This document shows positions 29,523 through 39,052 of a DNA stretch of 64,000 nucleotides, piece by piece. The stretch is from the NCBI RefSeq assembly GCF_019443285.1, contig NZ_CP080327.1:1980001-2044000 (forward strand), written 5' to 3'. Source of the stretch: Aquisediminimonas profunda (GTDB taxonomy: Bacteria > Pseudomonadota > Alphaproteobacteria > Sphingomonadales > Sphingomonadaceae). Each line of letters starts with the position of its first letter. The first letter of the stretch is position 1. Below the pieces are notes generated by a model. The model did not search any database, was not told the origin of the DNA, and saw nothing but the letters and a program-made list of their open reading frames with translations. The translations under genes and the position numbers were made by a program.

Positions 29523-29569
29523 GGTCGTCTCTTTCCTCAAAAGGCCAATCGGAAGGCTTGTGGATCGCG

Positions 29570-30109
29570 TTAGCTTGGCTTTTTCGCCTCGTCTACCGGA
29601 TAGAATGTGTAACTGAGTGTGATTTCCGCGATGTCGTTTGCGTCAGGATCATCTGCAATTTTTGGGTCAACATAGAATATCACCGGCATCCGGACTTGCT
29701 TGCCGGGAGCAAGAGTCTGCTCCGTAAAGCAAAAGCATTGGATCTTGTTGAAATATTTGCCGGCTTGGGACGGCGTGACGTTGAACGTCGCTCTGCCAGT
29801 AATGGGTTTGTCAGAAAGATTCTTTGCCGTGAAAAAGGCAATTTCTCGCTCACCGAGAATCACGGGTTCGTTCGTCTTCTCAGGCGCGAAAAGCCAGGGC
29901 AGCGAAGGCGCATGGTTCGCATCAAAGCGGACTGACACGCGCTGGCCGGAAACAACAGCGCCGGGCGCAGCCTCCGCCTTCTGAGTGGTGCCTGCAAAGC
30001 CCGTTGCCTGACAGAAGGCACGGTAGAGCGGCACACTTGCATAACCTAGTCCCGTCATGCCTGCGGCGAGTCCAAGCGCCAAAAGGCCTGTTCTCAGCAC
30101 CGGCGTCAT
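29570..30109 (-). CDS. ctaG: Cytochrome c oxidase assembly protein CtaG/Cox11
   Basis: Copper chaperone that delivers Cu to the CuB centre of subunit I. The 179 residues have one N-terminal membrane helix and a periplasmic Ig-like domain with the copper-binding CFCFTEQTL motif and the C-terminal FYVDP and ITLSYTFYP signatures. The start overlaps the stop of the upstream 40-codon gene (ATGA). Confidence 0.94.
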   Translation of the reverse strand: MTPVLRTGLLALGLAAGMTGLGYASVPLYRAFCQATGFAGTTQKAEAAPGAVVSGQRVSVRFDANHAPSLPWLFAPEKTNEPVILGEREIAFFTAKNLSDKPITGRATFNVTPSQAGKYFNKIQCFCFTEQTLAPGKQVRMPVIFYVDPKIADDPDANDIAEITLSYTFYPVDEAKKPS

Positions 30110-30228
30110 GATGCGACAACCATCTTGGCAATGCTGATGCCGTAAATCAGCGCCACAAGAGCTAACAAGAGAATGCCCATGATCCGGGCACGCGACCTTT
30201 GGCGCTTGCGGACTTCCTGTTCATTCAT
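30106..30228 (-). CDS. 40-residue membrane microprotein in cox operon (CoxF-like)
   Basis: Reading the complement from the ATG at 30228 gives [20 protein letters not shown] followed by a single hydrophobic helix and the tail SIAKMVVAS, then TGA. Nine of the first fifteen residues are charged. Its ATG overlaps the ctaB stop and its stop overlaps the ctaG start, both as ATGA, which argues for real coupled translation. Alphaproteobacterial cox clusters often carry a small single-helix protein (CoxF-type) at this position; homology is inferred from position and architecture only. Confidence 0.8.
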   Translation of the reverse strand: MNEQEVRKRQRSRARIMGILLLALVALIYGISIAKMVVAS

Positions 30229-31138
30229 GCGAGCACCAGCCTGTCGACCGCAAGGGCCGCAAAAACTCCGAAGAGATACAGGATTGAGAATCCAAAAAGC
30301 TGCTTTTCAGGCTTCATGCCATCACCAGCAACGGATTGCCGGAATGCAACTCGTGTCGCGAGAATCGTAAACACGAGCGAGGCAAGGCCAGCTGCAAGAC
30401 CATAGATCAGGCCGGCCAAGTGGAGAGCAACAGGCAGCAATGCCACTGCAACCATCGGCAGTGTATAAAGGAAGATCTGGATGCGCGTGTTCTTCTCTCC
30501 AGCAACAACTGGCAGCATCGGAACACCGGCCTTGGCATAGTCGGCCTCCATAAACAGCGCCAGCGCCCAGAAATGGGGTGGGGTCCAAAGGAAGATAAGC
30601 GAGAAGAGCAAGATAGGCAGCAAACTCACCTGGCCCGTGGCAGCCACCCAGCCGATAACAGGCGGGAAAGCCCCTGCAGCGCCGCCGATTACAATGTTCT
30701 GCGGCGTCCTGCGTTTCAGCCAAACAGTGTAGACCAGCACATAAAAAAGGATCGACACGGCCAGAATGATGGCGGCAAGCATATTCGTCGCCAAATATAT
30801 GAGCAGCACCGAAAACGCGCCGAGTCCCACGCCGAAGTGAAGTGCCGATTGCCGGTCCATGCGTCCAGCCGGGATCGGGCGGCTCGCAGTACGCTTCATC
30901 AGTGCGTCAATGTCTGACTCATACCATTGATTGAGGGCGCCAGCGGCGCCTGCACCCATTGCGATGCAGAGGACAGCCGTAAATCCCAGAACCGGGTTCA
31001 TTGCCACGGGTGCAGCCAACAGACCGCACAGGCCCGTAAAGACGACCAGAAAGATCACCCTGGGCTTTGTCAGCGCGAGGAAATCACGCCAATCGGCCGG
31101 CAACGGGACCGTCGCGGTTGCTGGTGCTACGCTTGCCA

Positions 31139-31139
<1 letters not shown>
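30225..31139 (-). CDS. ctaB: Protoheme IX farnesyltransferase
   Basis: UbiA-type prenyltransferase that makes heme O, the precursor of heme a for the oxidase. The 304-residue protein has about nine membrane helices and the two aspartate-rich regions: [19 protein letters not shown] and the later loop with [13 protein letters not shown]. The ATG at 31139 overlaps the ctaD stop; an in-frame start 20 codons upstream lies within ctaD. Confidence 0.94.
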
Positions 31140-32803
<1,664 letters not shown>

Positions 32804-32811
32804 TCAGACCC

Positions 32812-33825
32812 TCAATTCTTGGCCGCTGCGGGAGCGGCATTGGGTGCAGCAGCAGGTGCACCAGCTTCAGCGGTTGTTGGTGCAGCAGGCGGGGCAGCAG
32901 CATCGCCGGGCATTTTGCCACCCTTCGCGCGAATCCAGGCTGCGAAATCTTCCTTGCTGACGGCTTCGACACCAATCGGCATGAAACCATGGCGATCGCC
33001 GCAAAGTTCGGAGCATTGCCCGTAATAGACACCCTTCTTGTCAATGGTGAAGGTTGTTTCGTTCAGGCGGCCCGGCACTGTATCAAGCTTGATCCAGAAA
33101 GCGGGAACAGCCCAGCTGTGGATAACGTCATTCCCGGTCGTGACGAGTTTGATTGGTGTGTTGACGGGCAGGACAACACGATTGTCGACCGCGAGAAGCC
33201 GCGGTTCACCCTTGGCCTTGGCATCTTCATCGCTCAACATGTTCGCGTCAAAGCTTACGCCATAGTCTGGATATTCGTAGGACCAGAACCACTGATTGCC
33301 GATGGCCTTAAGCGTGACAGCATTGGCCGGCGCTGGCTTGAACTGGGCGGCCAGCAGGCTGATCGACGGAATCGCGATGCCGACGAGGACCAGAACCGGC
33401 ACCAGTGTCCAAACCACTTCAATGACCGTATTGTGGGAAGTCTTCGAAGCAACCGGGTTTGCCGCGCGGCGGAAACGCGCCATGACATACAAAAGCAGGC
33501 CTAGCACCAGCAGCGAAATGATCGCCATGACCGGAACGAGGATATAGTCATGCATCCTGGCGGCCTGCTCGCCCAGCTTCGTCACTTGGGGTTGGAGCCC
33601 GATTCTGCCTTCAATAGGCTGCCCAACCATAGGGTCAGATTTTGAAGTGCCGATAGTGGTTTCGGGCGCCTTGGCGGGCTTGGCTTCAGCAGGAGCGGCT
33701 TGCACGGGCGACGCTGCTGGTGCCGCGACAGGGGCGGGTGCTGTACTTGCCGGAGTTTGTGCCGTTGCGAATGAAGGCGCAAGCATCAAGCCGATCGCCA
33801 GGATAAAGGGCTTTATTTTCAACAT
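32812..33825 (-). CDS. ctaC: Cytochrome c oxidase subunit II
   Basis: CuA-bearing subunit. The 337 residues start with a signal peptide (MLKIKPFILAIGLMLAPSFA), then an Ala/Pro-rich linker to about residue 55, two membrane helices, and the CuA domain with HSWAVPAFWIKLD and YYGQCSELCGDRHGFMPI, which holds the Cys, His, Glu and Met ligands. The last 35 residues are again Ala/Pro-rich. It is the first gene of the minus-strand cox operon, divergent from pyrE. Confidence 0.96.
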   Translation of the reverse strand: MLKIKPFILAIGLMLAPSFATAQTPASTAPAPVAAPAASPVQAAPAEAKPAKAPETTIGTSKSDPMVGQPIEGRIGLQPQVTKLGEQAARMHDYILVPVMAIISLLVLGLLLYVMARFRRAANPVASKTSHNTVIEVVWTLVPVLVLVGIAIPSISLLAAQFKPAPANAVTLKAIGNQWFWSYEYPDYGVSFDANMLSDEDAKAKGEPRLLAVDNRVVLPVNTPIKLVTTGNDVIHSWAVPAFWIKLDTVPGRLNETTFTIDKKGVYYGQCSELCGDRHGFMPIGVEAVSKEDFAAWIRAKGGKMPGDAAAPPAAPTTAEAGAPAAAPNAAPAAAKN

Positions 33826-34017
33826 GTCTTTTCCGTCCGAACCCCCAATAGATGAAAGCCGGATTGCGAGGGAGACCCTATCCGGCAGACCGCTTCGCGG
33901 CGGGCTATACGCGCGGGCGTCAAGAGCCTCAAGCCGCTAAGCCGACTTTTTTAGCATGCTTGCGGCTCTTCGCCTGCATCCCTATCAGGGCGCGGAATTC
34001 ATACGAGGGTTCCGCTG
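33826..34017. promoter_or_regulatory. Divergent promoter region between ctaC and pyrE
   Basis: About 190 bp separate the divergent starts, so promoters for the cox operon and the pyrE-pdxJ-acpS-lepB operon must lie here or nearby. I see no confident -35/-10 pair and no FNR-like TTGAT-N4-ATCAA site. GAGGG at 34005-34009 is the pyrE ribosome-binding site. Confidence 0.4.
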
Positions 34018-34605
34018 GTGGACAACGACGATATTTTGGCTGAATTCCGGGCTGCAGAGGCTCTGCTTGAAGGGCATTTCATCCTGTCTTCAGGATTGCG
34101 CAGCCCGCGTTATCTTCAATGCGCACGGGTACTTGCCGACCCGGCACGCGCCTCGAGACTCGCTTCCGAACTCGTTTCAAGGTTGCCGAAGGAGATTCGC
34201 GATAGCATCGACATCGTGGTTTCGCCTGCAATGGGTGGAGTGATTGTTGGCCATGAAATGGGCCGGGCGCTTGGAGTCGAAGCGCTTTTCGTTGAGCGGC
34301 CGGAAGGCGTTTTCGAACTGCGTCGTGGTTTCAGGTTAAAGCCGGGTCAGCGGGTTCTGATGATGGAAGACGTCGTGACGACAGGCCTGTCATCGCGTGA
34401 AGCAATCGCCGCGATCGAGGCTGCCGGCGGCAAAGTCGTAGCGGCAGGTGCGCTGGTCGACAGGTCAAATGGCTCGGTAGAATTGGGTGTTCCTTTCTTT
34501 CCGCTCATCCGATTAGAAGTCCCGACATACGCCGCAGATGCATTGCCACCTGAACTTGCTGCGATTCCGGCGATCAAGCCCGGAAGCCGGAAGGAGGCAG
34601 CTTGA
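34018..34605 (+). CDS. pyrE: Orotate phosphoribosyltransferase
   Basis: Adds PRPP-derived ribose phosphate to orotate in UMP synthesis. The 195 residues carry the PRPP-binding loop [13 protein letters not shown] and the N-terminal [15 protein letters not shown] substrate region. The start is a GTG at 34018 with GAGGG 8 bases upstream. The stop overlaps the TTG start of pdxJ. Confidence 0.94.
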   Translation: MDNDDILAEFRAAEALLEGHFILSSGLRSPRYLQCARVLADPARASRLASELVSRLPKEIRDSIDIVVSPAMGGVIVGHEMGRALGVEALFVERPEGVFELRRGFRLKPGQRVLMMEDVVTTGLSSREAIAAIEAAGGKVVAAGALVDRSNGSVELGVPFFPLIRLEVPTYAADALPPELAAIPAIKPGSRKEAA

Positions 34606-35330
34606 GCGGGAGATTGCGCCTCGGTGTCAATATAGACCACGTCGCGACGATTCGGAACGCGCGCGGCGGGGATCATCCCGATCCGGTCAAAGCCGCGCTG
34701 ATTGCCGCGCGGAGCGGCGCTGACGGTATAACTGCTCATCTGCGCGAGGATCGCCGCCATATTCGCGATGACGATCTCGAACGGTTGATGGCCGCACTGA
34801 CGATTCCGCTTAATCTGGAAATGGCGGCAACCGAGGAAATGCTCGAGATCGCTCTGAAGCATCGGCCGCGTGCTGCCTGCATTGTTCCCGAACGTCGCGA
34901 AGAACGTACCACTGAAGGCGGACTTGATGCGGCCGGGCAGATCAATCACCTGCTGCCATTTGTCGAAAAGCTGACCGCATCGAATATTCGGGTCAGCTTG
35001 TTCATAGAGCCGGACCCCGCACAGATCGAGGCAGCGATTCGTCTCAAGGCACCCGTCGTCGAATTCCATACGGGCCGGTATGCGCATCTGGAAGGTAAAG
35101 CCCGTGTGGAGGAACTGCGTCGGATTGCCGATGCGGCCGCGCTGGCGTTCAAGAACGGTATCGAACCGCATGCAGGACACGGCCTTTCGTTTGACAATGT
35201 CGTGCCGATTGCGGCCATTCCGCAGATTGCCGAATTGAACATCGGTCATTTTCTGATCGGAGAAGCGATTTTCTGTGGTCTTGAAGCCAGTGTGAGCAAG
35301 ATGCGCGCATTCATGGATGATGCGCGATGA
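34602..35330 (+). CDS. pdxJ: Pyridoxine 5'-phosphate synthase
   Basis: Condenses 1-deoxyxylulose 5-phosphate and 3-amino-1-hydroxyacetone phosphate to pyridoxine 5'-phosphate. The 242-residue TIM barrel opens with [19 protein letters not shown] and has [24 protein letters not shown] and GHGLSFDNV. The start is a TTG that overlaps the pyrE stop (TTGA) with AAGGAGG at 34591-34597, so it is well supported in spite of the rare codon. It overlaps acpS by ATGA. Confidence 0.95.
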   Translation: MSGRLRLGVNIDHVATIRNARGGDHPDPVKAALIAARSGADGITAHLREDRRHIRDDDLERLMAALTIPLNLEMAATEEMLEIALKHRPRAACIVPERREERTTEGGLDAAGQINHLLPFVEKLTASNIRVSLFIEPDPAQIEAAIRLKAPVVEFHTGRYAHLEGKARVEELRRIADAAALAFKNGIEPHAGHGLSFDNVVPIAAIPQIAELNIGHFLIGEAIFCGLEASVSKMRAFMDDAR

Positions 35331-35737
35331 TCATTGGGCTGGGATCCGACCTGTGCAATATTGACCGGATCCAGGGCTCGCTCGATCGCTTTGGCGAGCG
35401 TTTTGAGGCGCGCGTCTTTACCGACGTCGAGCGCGCCAAGGCGGCGCGCCGCCCGTTCACCAAAGCAGGCACATACGCAAAGAGATTTGCCGCCAAGGAA
35501 GCCTTTTCAAAGGCAGTTGGCACCGGATTCAAGGCTGGCGTGCATATGAAGGACATCGGCGTCGTGAATGCGCCTTCAGGTGCACCGACGCTCGCATTGA
35601 CGGGCGGCGCACGCGCAAGGCTTGACGCGATGATTCCCGAGGGCCATTCCGCACTCATTCATCTTACGCTCACTGATGATCATCCATGGGCGCAAGCCTT
35701 TGTGATCATTGAAGCAATACCCAGCCTGAAAGATTGA
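35327..35737 (+). CDS. acpS: Holo-[acyl-carrier-protein] synthase
   Basis: Transfers 4'-phosphopantetheine from CoA to the serine of apo-ACP. The 136 residues show the metal-binding [12 protein letters not shown] and the [14 protein letters not shown] helix of AcpS. It overlaps pdxJ and is 6 bases upstream of lepB; the linkage pdxJ-acpS-lepB is a standard one in alphaproteobacteria. The substrate ACP gene lies about 28 kb away in this window. Confidence 0.94.
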   Translation: MIIGLGSDLCNIDRIQGSLDRFGERFEARVFTDVERAKAARRPFTKAGTYAKRFAAKEAFSKAVGTGFKAGVHMKDIGVVNAPSGAPTLALTGGARARLDAMIPEGHSALIHLTLTDDHPWAQAFVIIEAIPSLKD

Positions 35738-35743
35738 ACGCCA

Positions 35744-36613
35744 GTGACGAACGTGACGGATACCGCGACAGATAACAAATCCGCGCCCACTGGAGCAAAA
35801 TCTGGAGTTGACTGGTGGGCTGAAACCAAAGGTGTCTTCTGGCTGGTGCTGGCCGTGCTTGGGTTCCACAGTTTCGTTGCCAAACCCTTCTATATTCCTT
35901 CTGAATCAATGATGCCGGGATTGCTGGTGGGTGATCGATTGGTGGTGACCAAATACCCCTATGGATGGTCATTTGTCTCACCGACATTTCATTTGTTGCC
36001 ATTCATCCGGGGCAGGGTCTGGGGCAAAATGCCGGAACGTGGGGATGTTGTCATTGCTGCCCCACCGGGTGTGAAGGAAGATTATATCAAGCGGGTCATC
36101 GGATTGCCGGGTGATCGGCTTGAAGTGCGCAACGGAACTGTCATCCTGAACGGTGTACCGGTCAAGCGTGCCCCGGTTCGTTACGATCTGATCCCGGTCG
36201 ATGCCAACGCGACGTGTAACGAAACAGACTATCCCGGCCTCAAGATGCGCGCTCGGGATGGCAAGGAATATTGCCGGATGCCGATCGTGAGGGAAACGCT
36301 GCCCAATGGCAGAAGCTATGACACGATTGACCTTGGTTACAAATATGACTCGGACGATTATGCCGCTATCACGATCCCTGCGGGACACGTATTCCTAATG
36401 GGAGACAATCGAGACCGTTCTGCGGATAGCCGCTTCTCGCTCGAAGATCGCGGCCTTGGCGGGCCAGTGCCATGGGAGAATCTTGGCGGAAGGGCCGAGT
36501 TCATTACGTTCTCACTAGATGGCACAACGCAGCTTCTGAACCCGCTCACATGGTTCACCGCCCTGCGGCCCGGTCGGGTCGGCAGGAGCCTGCACCCTGT
36601 CCAATCAGAATAG
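35744..36613 (+). CDS. lepB: Signal peptidase I
   Basis: Inner-membrane serine protease that removes signal peptides. The 289-residue protein has one N-terminal membrane helix (about 28-45), the nucleophile Ser in IPSESMMPGL near residue 55, the general-base Lys in IKRVIGLPGDRLEV near residue 116, and the GDNRDRSADSRF box. The start is a GTG, 6 bases after acpS; no strong Shine-Dalgarno sequence is present. A convergent FKBP gene follows. Confidence 0.93.
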   Translation: MTNVTDTATDNKSAPTGAKSGVDWWAETKGVFWLVLAVLGFHSFVAKPFYIPSESMMPGLLVGDRLVVTKYPYGWSFVSPTFHLLPFIRGRVWGKMPERGDVVIAAPPGVKEDYIKRVIGLPGDRLEVRNGTVILNGVPVKRAPVRYDLIPVDANATCNETDYPGLKMRARDGKEYCRMPIVRETLPNGRSYDTIDLGYKYDSDDYAAITIPAGHVFLMGDNRDRSADSRFSLEDRGLGGPVPWENLGGRAEFITFSLDGTTQLLNPLTWFTALRPGRVGRSLHPVQSE

Positions 36614-36656
36614 TTGGTGAAAATCTGGCGGAGGGGGCAGAGCCTTCCGAAAAACG

Positions 36657-37244
36657 CTACTGGCCGGGAACCATTTCTGGTGGCAATTCACCCGGAGCGC
36701 CTTGCTGCATCTGCTCCTGTTGCTGCATCGCCTGGACTTCAGCCATGCTCTTGAAATCGATCAGGTCGACATCGAAGAGCAATGTTGAGTTTGCTGGAAT
36801 GCGTTCGTTGGCTTGCGTTCCATAACCCAGCGCAGGCGGAATGCACAGTTTATAGCTTCCGCCACGCTGCATCTTCTTCAGCGCTTCCGAGAATCCGGGC
36901 ACAAGACCTTGAACCGGGAAGGCAGCTCGCGGATTGGAATCAAATTCCTTGCCCGTGGCAAGCGTGCCCTTGTAGCTGACCAGAACGACATCCGCTTCAG
37001 TGGGCTTCGGACCAGTTCCAGCGCGTATGACCTGGAATCGCAGGCCGCTCTTTGTCTTCTCCACAGCAGACGCGCCTTTGCCTTCTGGCGCAAATGCGCT
37101 TGCATTGCAGGCTCCGGAGACTGCCTTTTCAGTGCCCCACCACGCTGCTCCGCCGGCGATCAGCACAGCCAAGGCCACGCCGCCCCAGAGTTTGGCGAGT
37201 GAGCCCTTTTCGACGGGCGGGATCGGAACAGTAGTGACGGACAT
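36657..37244 (-). CDS. Membrane-anchored FKBP-type peptidyl-prolyl isomerase
   Basis: 195 residues: a membrane helix near residues 18-40 with no clear cleavage site, a linker, then a single FKBP domain (VLVSYKGTLATGKEFDSN, VPGFSEALKKMQRGG, IPPALGYGTQ, LLFDVDLIDF), and a Gln/Pro-rich tail. It should act as a proline isomerase or chaperone on the periplasmic side. It lies 71 bases downstream of rpsU, with CGCAAA-ACG-TTTGCG (37286-37300) between them. Confidence 0.87.
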   Translation of the reverse strand: MSVTTVPIPPVEKGSLAKLWGGVALAVLIAGGAAWWGTEKAVSGACNASAFAPEGKGASAVEKTKSGLRFQVIRAGTGPKPTEADVVLVSYKGTLATGKEFDSNPRAAFPVQGLVPGFSEALKKMQRGGSYKLCIPPALGYGTQANERIPANSTLLFDVDLIDFKSMAEVQAMQQQEQMQQGAPGELPPEMVPGQ

Positions 37245-37315
37245 TGAGCCCCCTGGTGCCTTATGTGATCGGGCAACCCTATCGACGCAAAACGTTTGCG
37301 CCTGCCGGAAAGGTC

Positions 37316-37522
37316 TTAACGAACCCCGTCGCGCTCAGCGCGCTTGCGATCCATTTTGCGGGCGCGGCGCACAGCTGCTGCCTTTTCACGCGCGCGCTTT
37401 TCCGACGGCTTTTCATAGTGGCGACGCAGTTTCATTTCGCGATAAACGCCTTCGCGCTGCAGCTTCTTCTTGAGCGCGCGCAGCGCCTGATCGACATTAT
37501 TGTCGCGAACCATAATTTGCAT
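37316..37522 (-). CDS. rpsU: Small ribosomal subunit protein bS21
   Basis: 68-residue basic protein with the bS21 signature [21 protein letters not shown], cut here at its natural end, and an Arg/Lys-rich tail. It is needed for translation initiation. The ATG at 37522 gives the usual N-terminus; GGAG lies about 12 bases upstream, a rather long spacer. A perfect hairpin in the putative leader is listed separately. Confidence 0.95.
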   Translation of the reverse strand: MQIMVRDNNVDQALRALKKKLQREGVYREMKLRRHYEKPSEKRAREKAAAVRRARKMDRKRAERDGVR

Positions 37523-37552
37523 AAAGTCGTCACACTCCGGTCAATTCAGAAA

Positions 37553-37572
37553 GGACGTGACAATTCACGTCC
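37553..37572 (-). promoter_or_regulatory. Perfect hairpin in the rpsU leader
   Basis: GGACGTGA (37553-37560), loop CAAT, TCACGTCC (37565-37572): an 8-bp perfect inverted repeat about 30 bases upstream of the rpsU start. On the minus strand it is followed by TTTC. It could be an operator, an attenuator or an autoregulatory site; nothing in the sequence decides between these. Confidence 0.45.
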
Positions 37573-37743
37573 GCATCAAATGGCAAAAACAAAGGGATCG
37601 TCGTGAAATGCTTCACGCCGTTCGTTGCGCGCCCCTAACAGCGGATTCGCAGAATTTCAAGGCCAAAGCACTCAACAAGCTGAACGGGAGCCTACGATGC
37701 AATTCAGCATCACGTCAGACCCCTCATGCGAAAAGGCCATCAA

Positions 37744-37767
37744 GGTCGGCAGTTCGAACCGCTGACC
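37744..37767 (+). repeat. Hairpin with tRNA-like T-arm sequence before a secreted-protein gene
   Basis: GGTCGGC / GCTGACC arms (7 bp, one G-U) enclose a loop that contains GTTCGAAC. It ends 4 bases before the GGAGG ribosome-binding site of the next gene. The left part, GGTCGGCAGTTCGAACC, is what many bacterial tRNAs carry at the variable loop and T-arm, but the right arm does not complete a T-stem and no acceptor stem is present. Confidence 0.45.
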
Positions 37768-37781
37768 CGATGGAGGTTGAA

Positions 37782-38348
37782 ATGCACATTGTTCGTAAAC
37801 TTTCGCTTTTTGCAGCAGCAACTGCAGTAGCTGTTGCTGCTGCCAGTCCAGCTATAGCTGGCGATGGCCGTTACCGTGGTCGCGACGGGATCGATGCGGG
37901 TGACGTCATTGCCGGGGCGCTGATCATTGGTGGAATTGCAGCCATTGCTTCTGCGGCCTCAGACAATGGTCGCGGATATGATGGTCGCTGGAATAGAGAT
38001 CGCGGTTATGACCGTTATGACGATGGCTTTTACAGCAATGGTTATGGCAGCCGGGCCGCTGTTGAACAATGTGTCCGCGTTGCAGGGCAAAGTGCCAGCC
38101 GCTACGGTCGGGCCCGGATCACTGACGTAACTCTTATTGATCGTATTCGTGGCGGATACGAAGTCCGCGGGCGCCTGGTGGTTGCTGGTCGCCGTTACCA
38201 GTCCCGAGACTATAATGTATGGGATCGCTACGGCTACAATTACGATAGGTACGGCCGGGACTATGACAAGGGCAAATTCGCCTGCATCGTTCGCTACGGG
38301 CAAGTTCAGGACATTCGACTGTCCGGTTTGCGAGGATCCTATTATTAA
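37782..38348 (+). CDS. Secreted Tyr/Arg/Gly-rich protein of unknown function
   Basis: 188 residues with a clear signal peptide ending AAASPAIA. A short glycine-zipper-like hydrophobic stretch follows (GDVIAGALIIGGIAAIA, residues about 40-60), then a Tyr/Asp/Arg/Gly-rich middle and a folded-looking C-terminal domain with two cysteines (QCVRVAGQS and FACIVRYG). The start ATG at 37782 has GGAGG (37772-37776); the frame upstream is not coding. No enzyme motif is seen. A strong terminator follows, so it is likely monocistronic and periplasmic or outer-membrane associated. Confidence 0.75.
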   Translation: MHIVRKLSLFAAATAVAVAAASPAIAGDGRYRGRDGIDAGDVIAGALIIGGIAAIASAASDNGRGYDGRWNRDRGYDRYDDGFYSNGYGSRAAVEQCVRVAGQSASRYGRARITDVTLIDRIRGGYEVRGRLVVAGRRYQSRDYNVWDRYGYNYDRYGRDYDKGKFACIVRYGQVQDIRLSGLRGSYY

Positions 38349-38351
38349 GTG

Positions 38352-38396
38352 AATTGGGTGGTGGTGCGACGAATGTGTCGCACCACCCCAATTTTC
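38352..38396 (+). terminator. Rho-independent terminator
   Basis: AATTGGG-TG-GTGGTGCGAC pairs with GTCGCACCACCCCAATT around a 6-base loop (GAATGT), a 16-17 bp stem with a 2-base bulge, followed by TTTTC. It lies just after the stop of the secreted protein at 37782-38348. Confidence 0.88.
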
Positions 38397-38488
38397 TATG
38401 CAGACGCTTGCGGTAACCATCTTAATTAACACTCTGCTCAGTCCCTCGTGAGAGGCTCCAGGCTCCAATCGAGCCAGGGGGTAGTGTC

Positions 38489-38968
38489 ATGGGCAAGTTC
38501 ATCAAATCGACTTTGGCAGCAGCCATTTTAGTGACTGTTCCGGCCAATTCGGCACAAGCAGCATGCTGGACGGAAACTGCCATCAGTGCTGCCAAGATCC
38601 GTGATATGGAAACGATGCTGATGGTATCAGCGCTGCGTTGTCGGGCCTCAGACCCTAGCATACTGCCCGCATATAACAATTTTGTCCGTTCAAGCCGCGT
38701 CGCATTGACGCAGGTCAACGACACGCTTCGGCGTCAGTTCGCCGATCAGGGTGGTCTTAATGGATACGACCGCTACGTAACCTCGATTGCCAATCGCTAC
38801 GGAGCTGGCGCCGAGGGGCTCACATGCGATGACATGTCGTCAATCCTGTCGGCTGCGCAATCAGAGAGCGGTTCGCTCGCCGGGCTTGCTCGACTTGCGA
38901 CAGCCGCGAATGTCGAACCTGTGCTCACGGGCAGCCGGTGCAACGTTGTCGTTGCGTCGCGCAGATAA
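38489..38968 (+). CDS. Small secreted protein of unknown function
   Basis: 159 residues with a signal peptide ending ANSAQA. The mature protein begins ACWTETAISAAKIRDMETML and has four cysteines (in ACW, RCRA, LTCDD and SRCNV), which could form two disulfides. The remainder is mostly helical and carries no motif I recognise. GGGGG precedes the ATG. The stop lies immediately before the palindrome in front of ahcY, so this gene has no room for its own terminator and may read into ahcY. Confidence 0.72.
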   Translation: MGKFIKSTLAAAILVTVPANSAQAACWTETAISAAKIRDMETMLMVSALRCRASDPSILPAYNNFVRSSRVALTQVNDTLRRQFADQGGLNGYDRYVTSIANRYGAGAEGLTCDDMSSILSAAQSESGSLAGLARLATAANVEPVLTGSRCNVVVASRR

Positions 38969-38969
38969 C

Positions 38970-38989
38970 ATATAAAGATATCTTTATAT
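38970..38989. promoter_or_regulatory. Perfect 20-bp palindrome upstream of ahcY (probable SahR/SamR-type operator)
   Basis: ATATAAAGATATCTTTATAT is a perfect 20-bp palindrome beginning 1 base after the preceding stop codon and 64 bases before the ahcY start. A candidate promoter TTGTCG (38946-38951), 17-base spacer, CATATA (38969-38974) would have its -10 inside the palindrome, fitting repression. Comparative genomics has predicted ArsR-family regulators (SahR, SamR) that bind AT-rich palindromes before S-adenosylmethionine-cycle genes; identity with that site type is from memory. Confidence 0.75.
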
Positions 38990-39052
38990 TTGCATTGCGG
39001 AACAGTCACGGCTACGGGGCTGGTCATCTGACCCCTAGCCGGAGACCCGCAA

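Noticed and set aside
37690-37770. Complete tRNA gene before the secreted-protein gene
   Set aside because: Only a variable-loop/T-arm-like stretch of about 17 bases is present; T-stem, D-arm and acceptor stem do not form.
38990-39052. SAH riboswitch in the ahcY leader
   Set aside because: Only 63 bases lie between the palindrome and the start, and I cannot build the expected pseudoknotted structure; a protein operator fits better.
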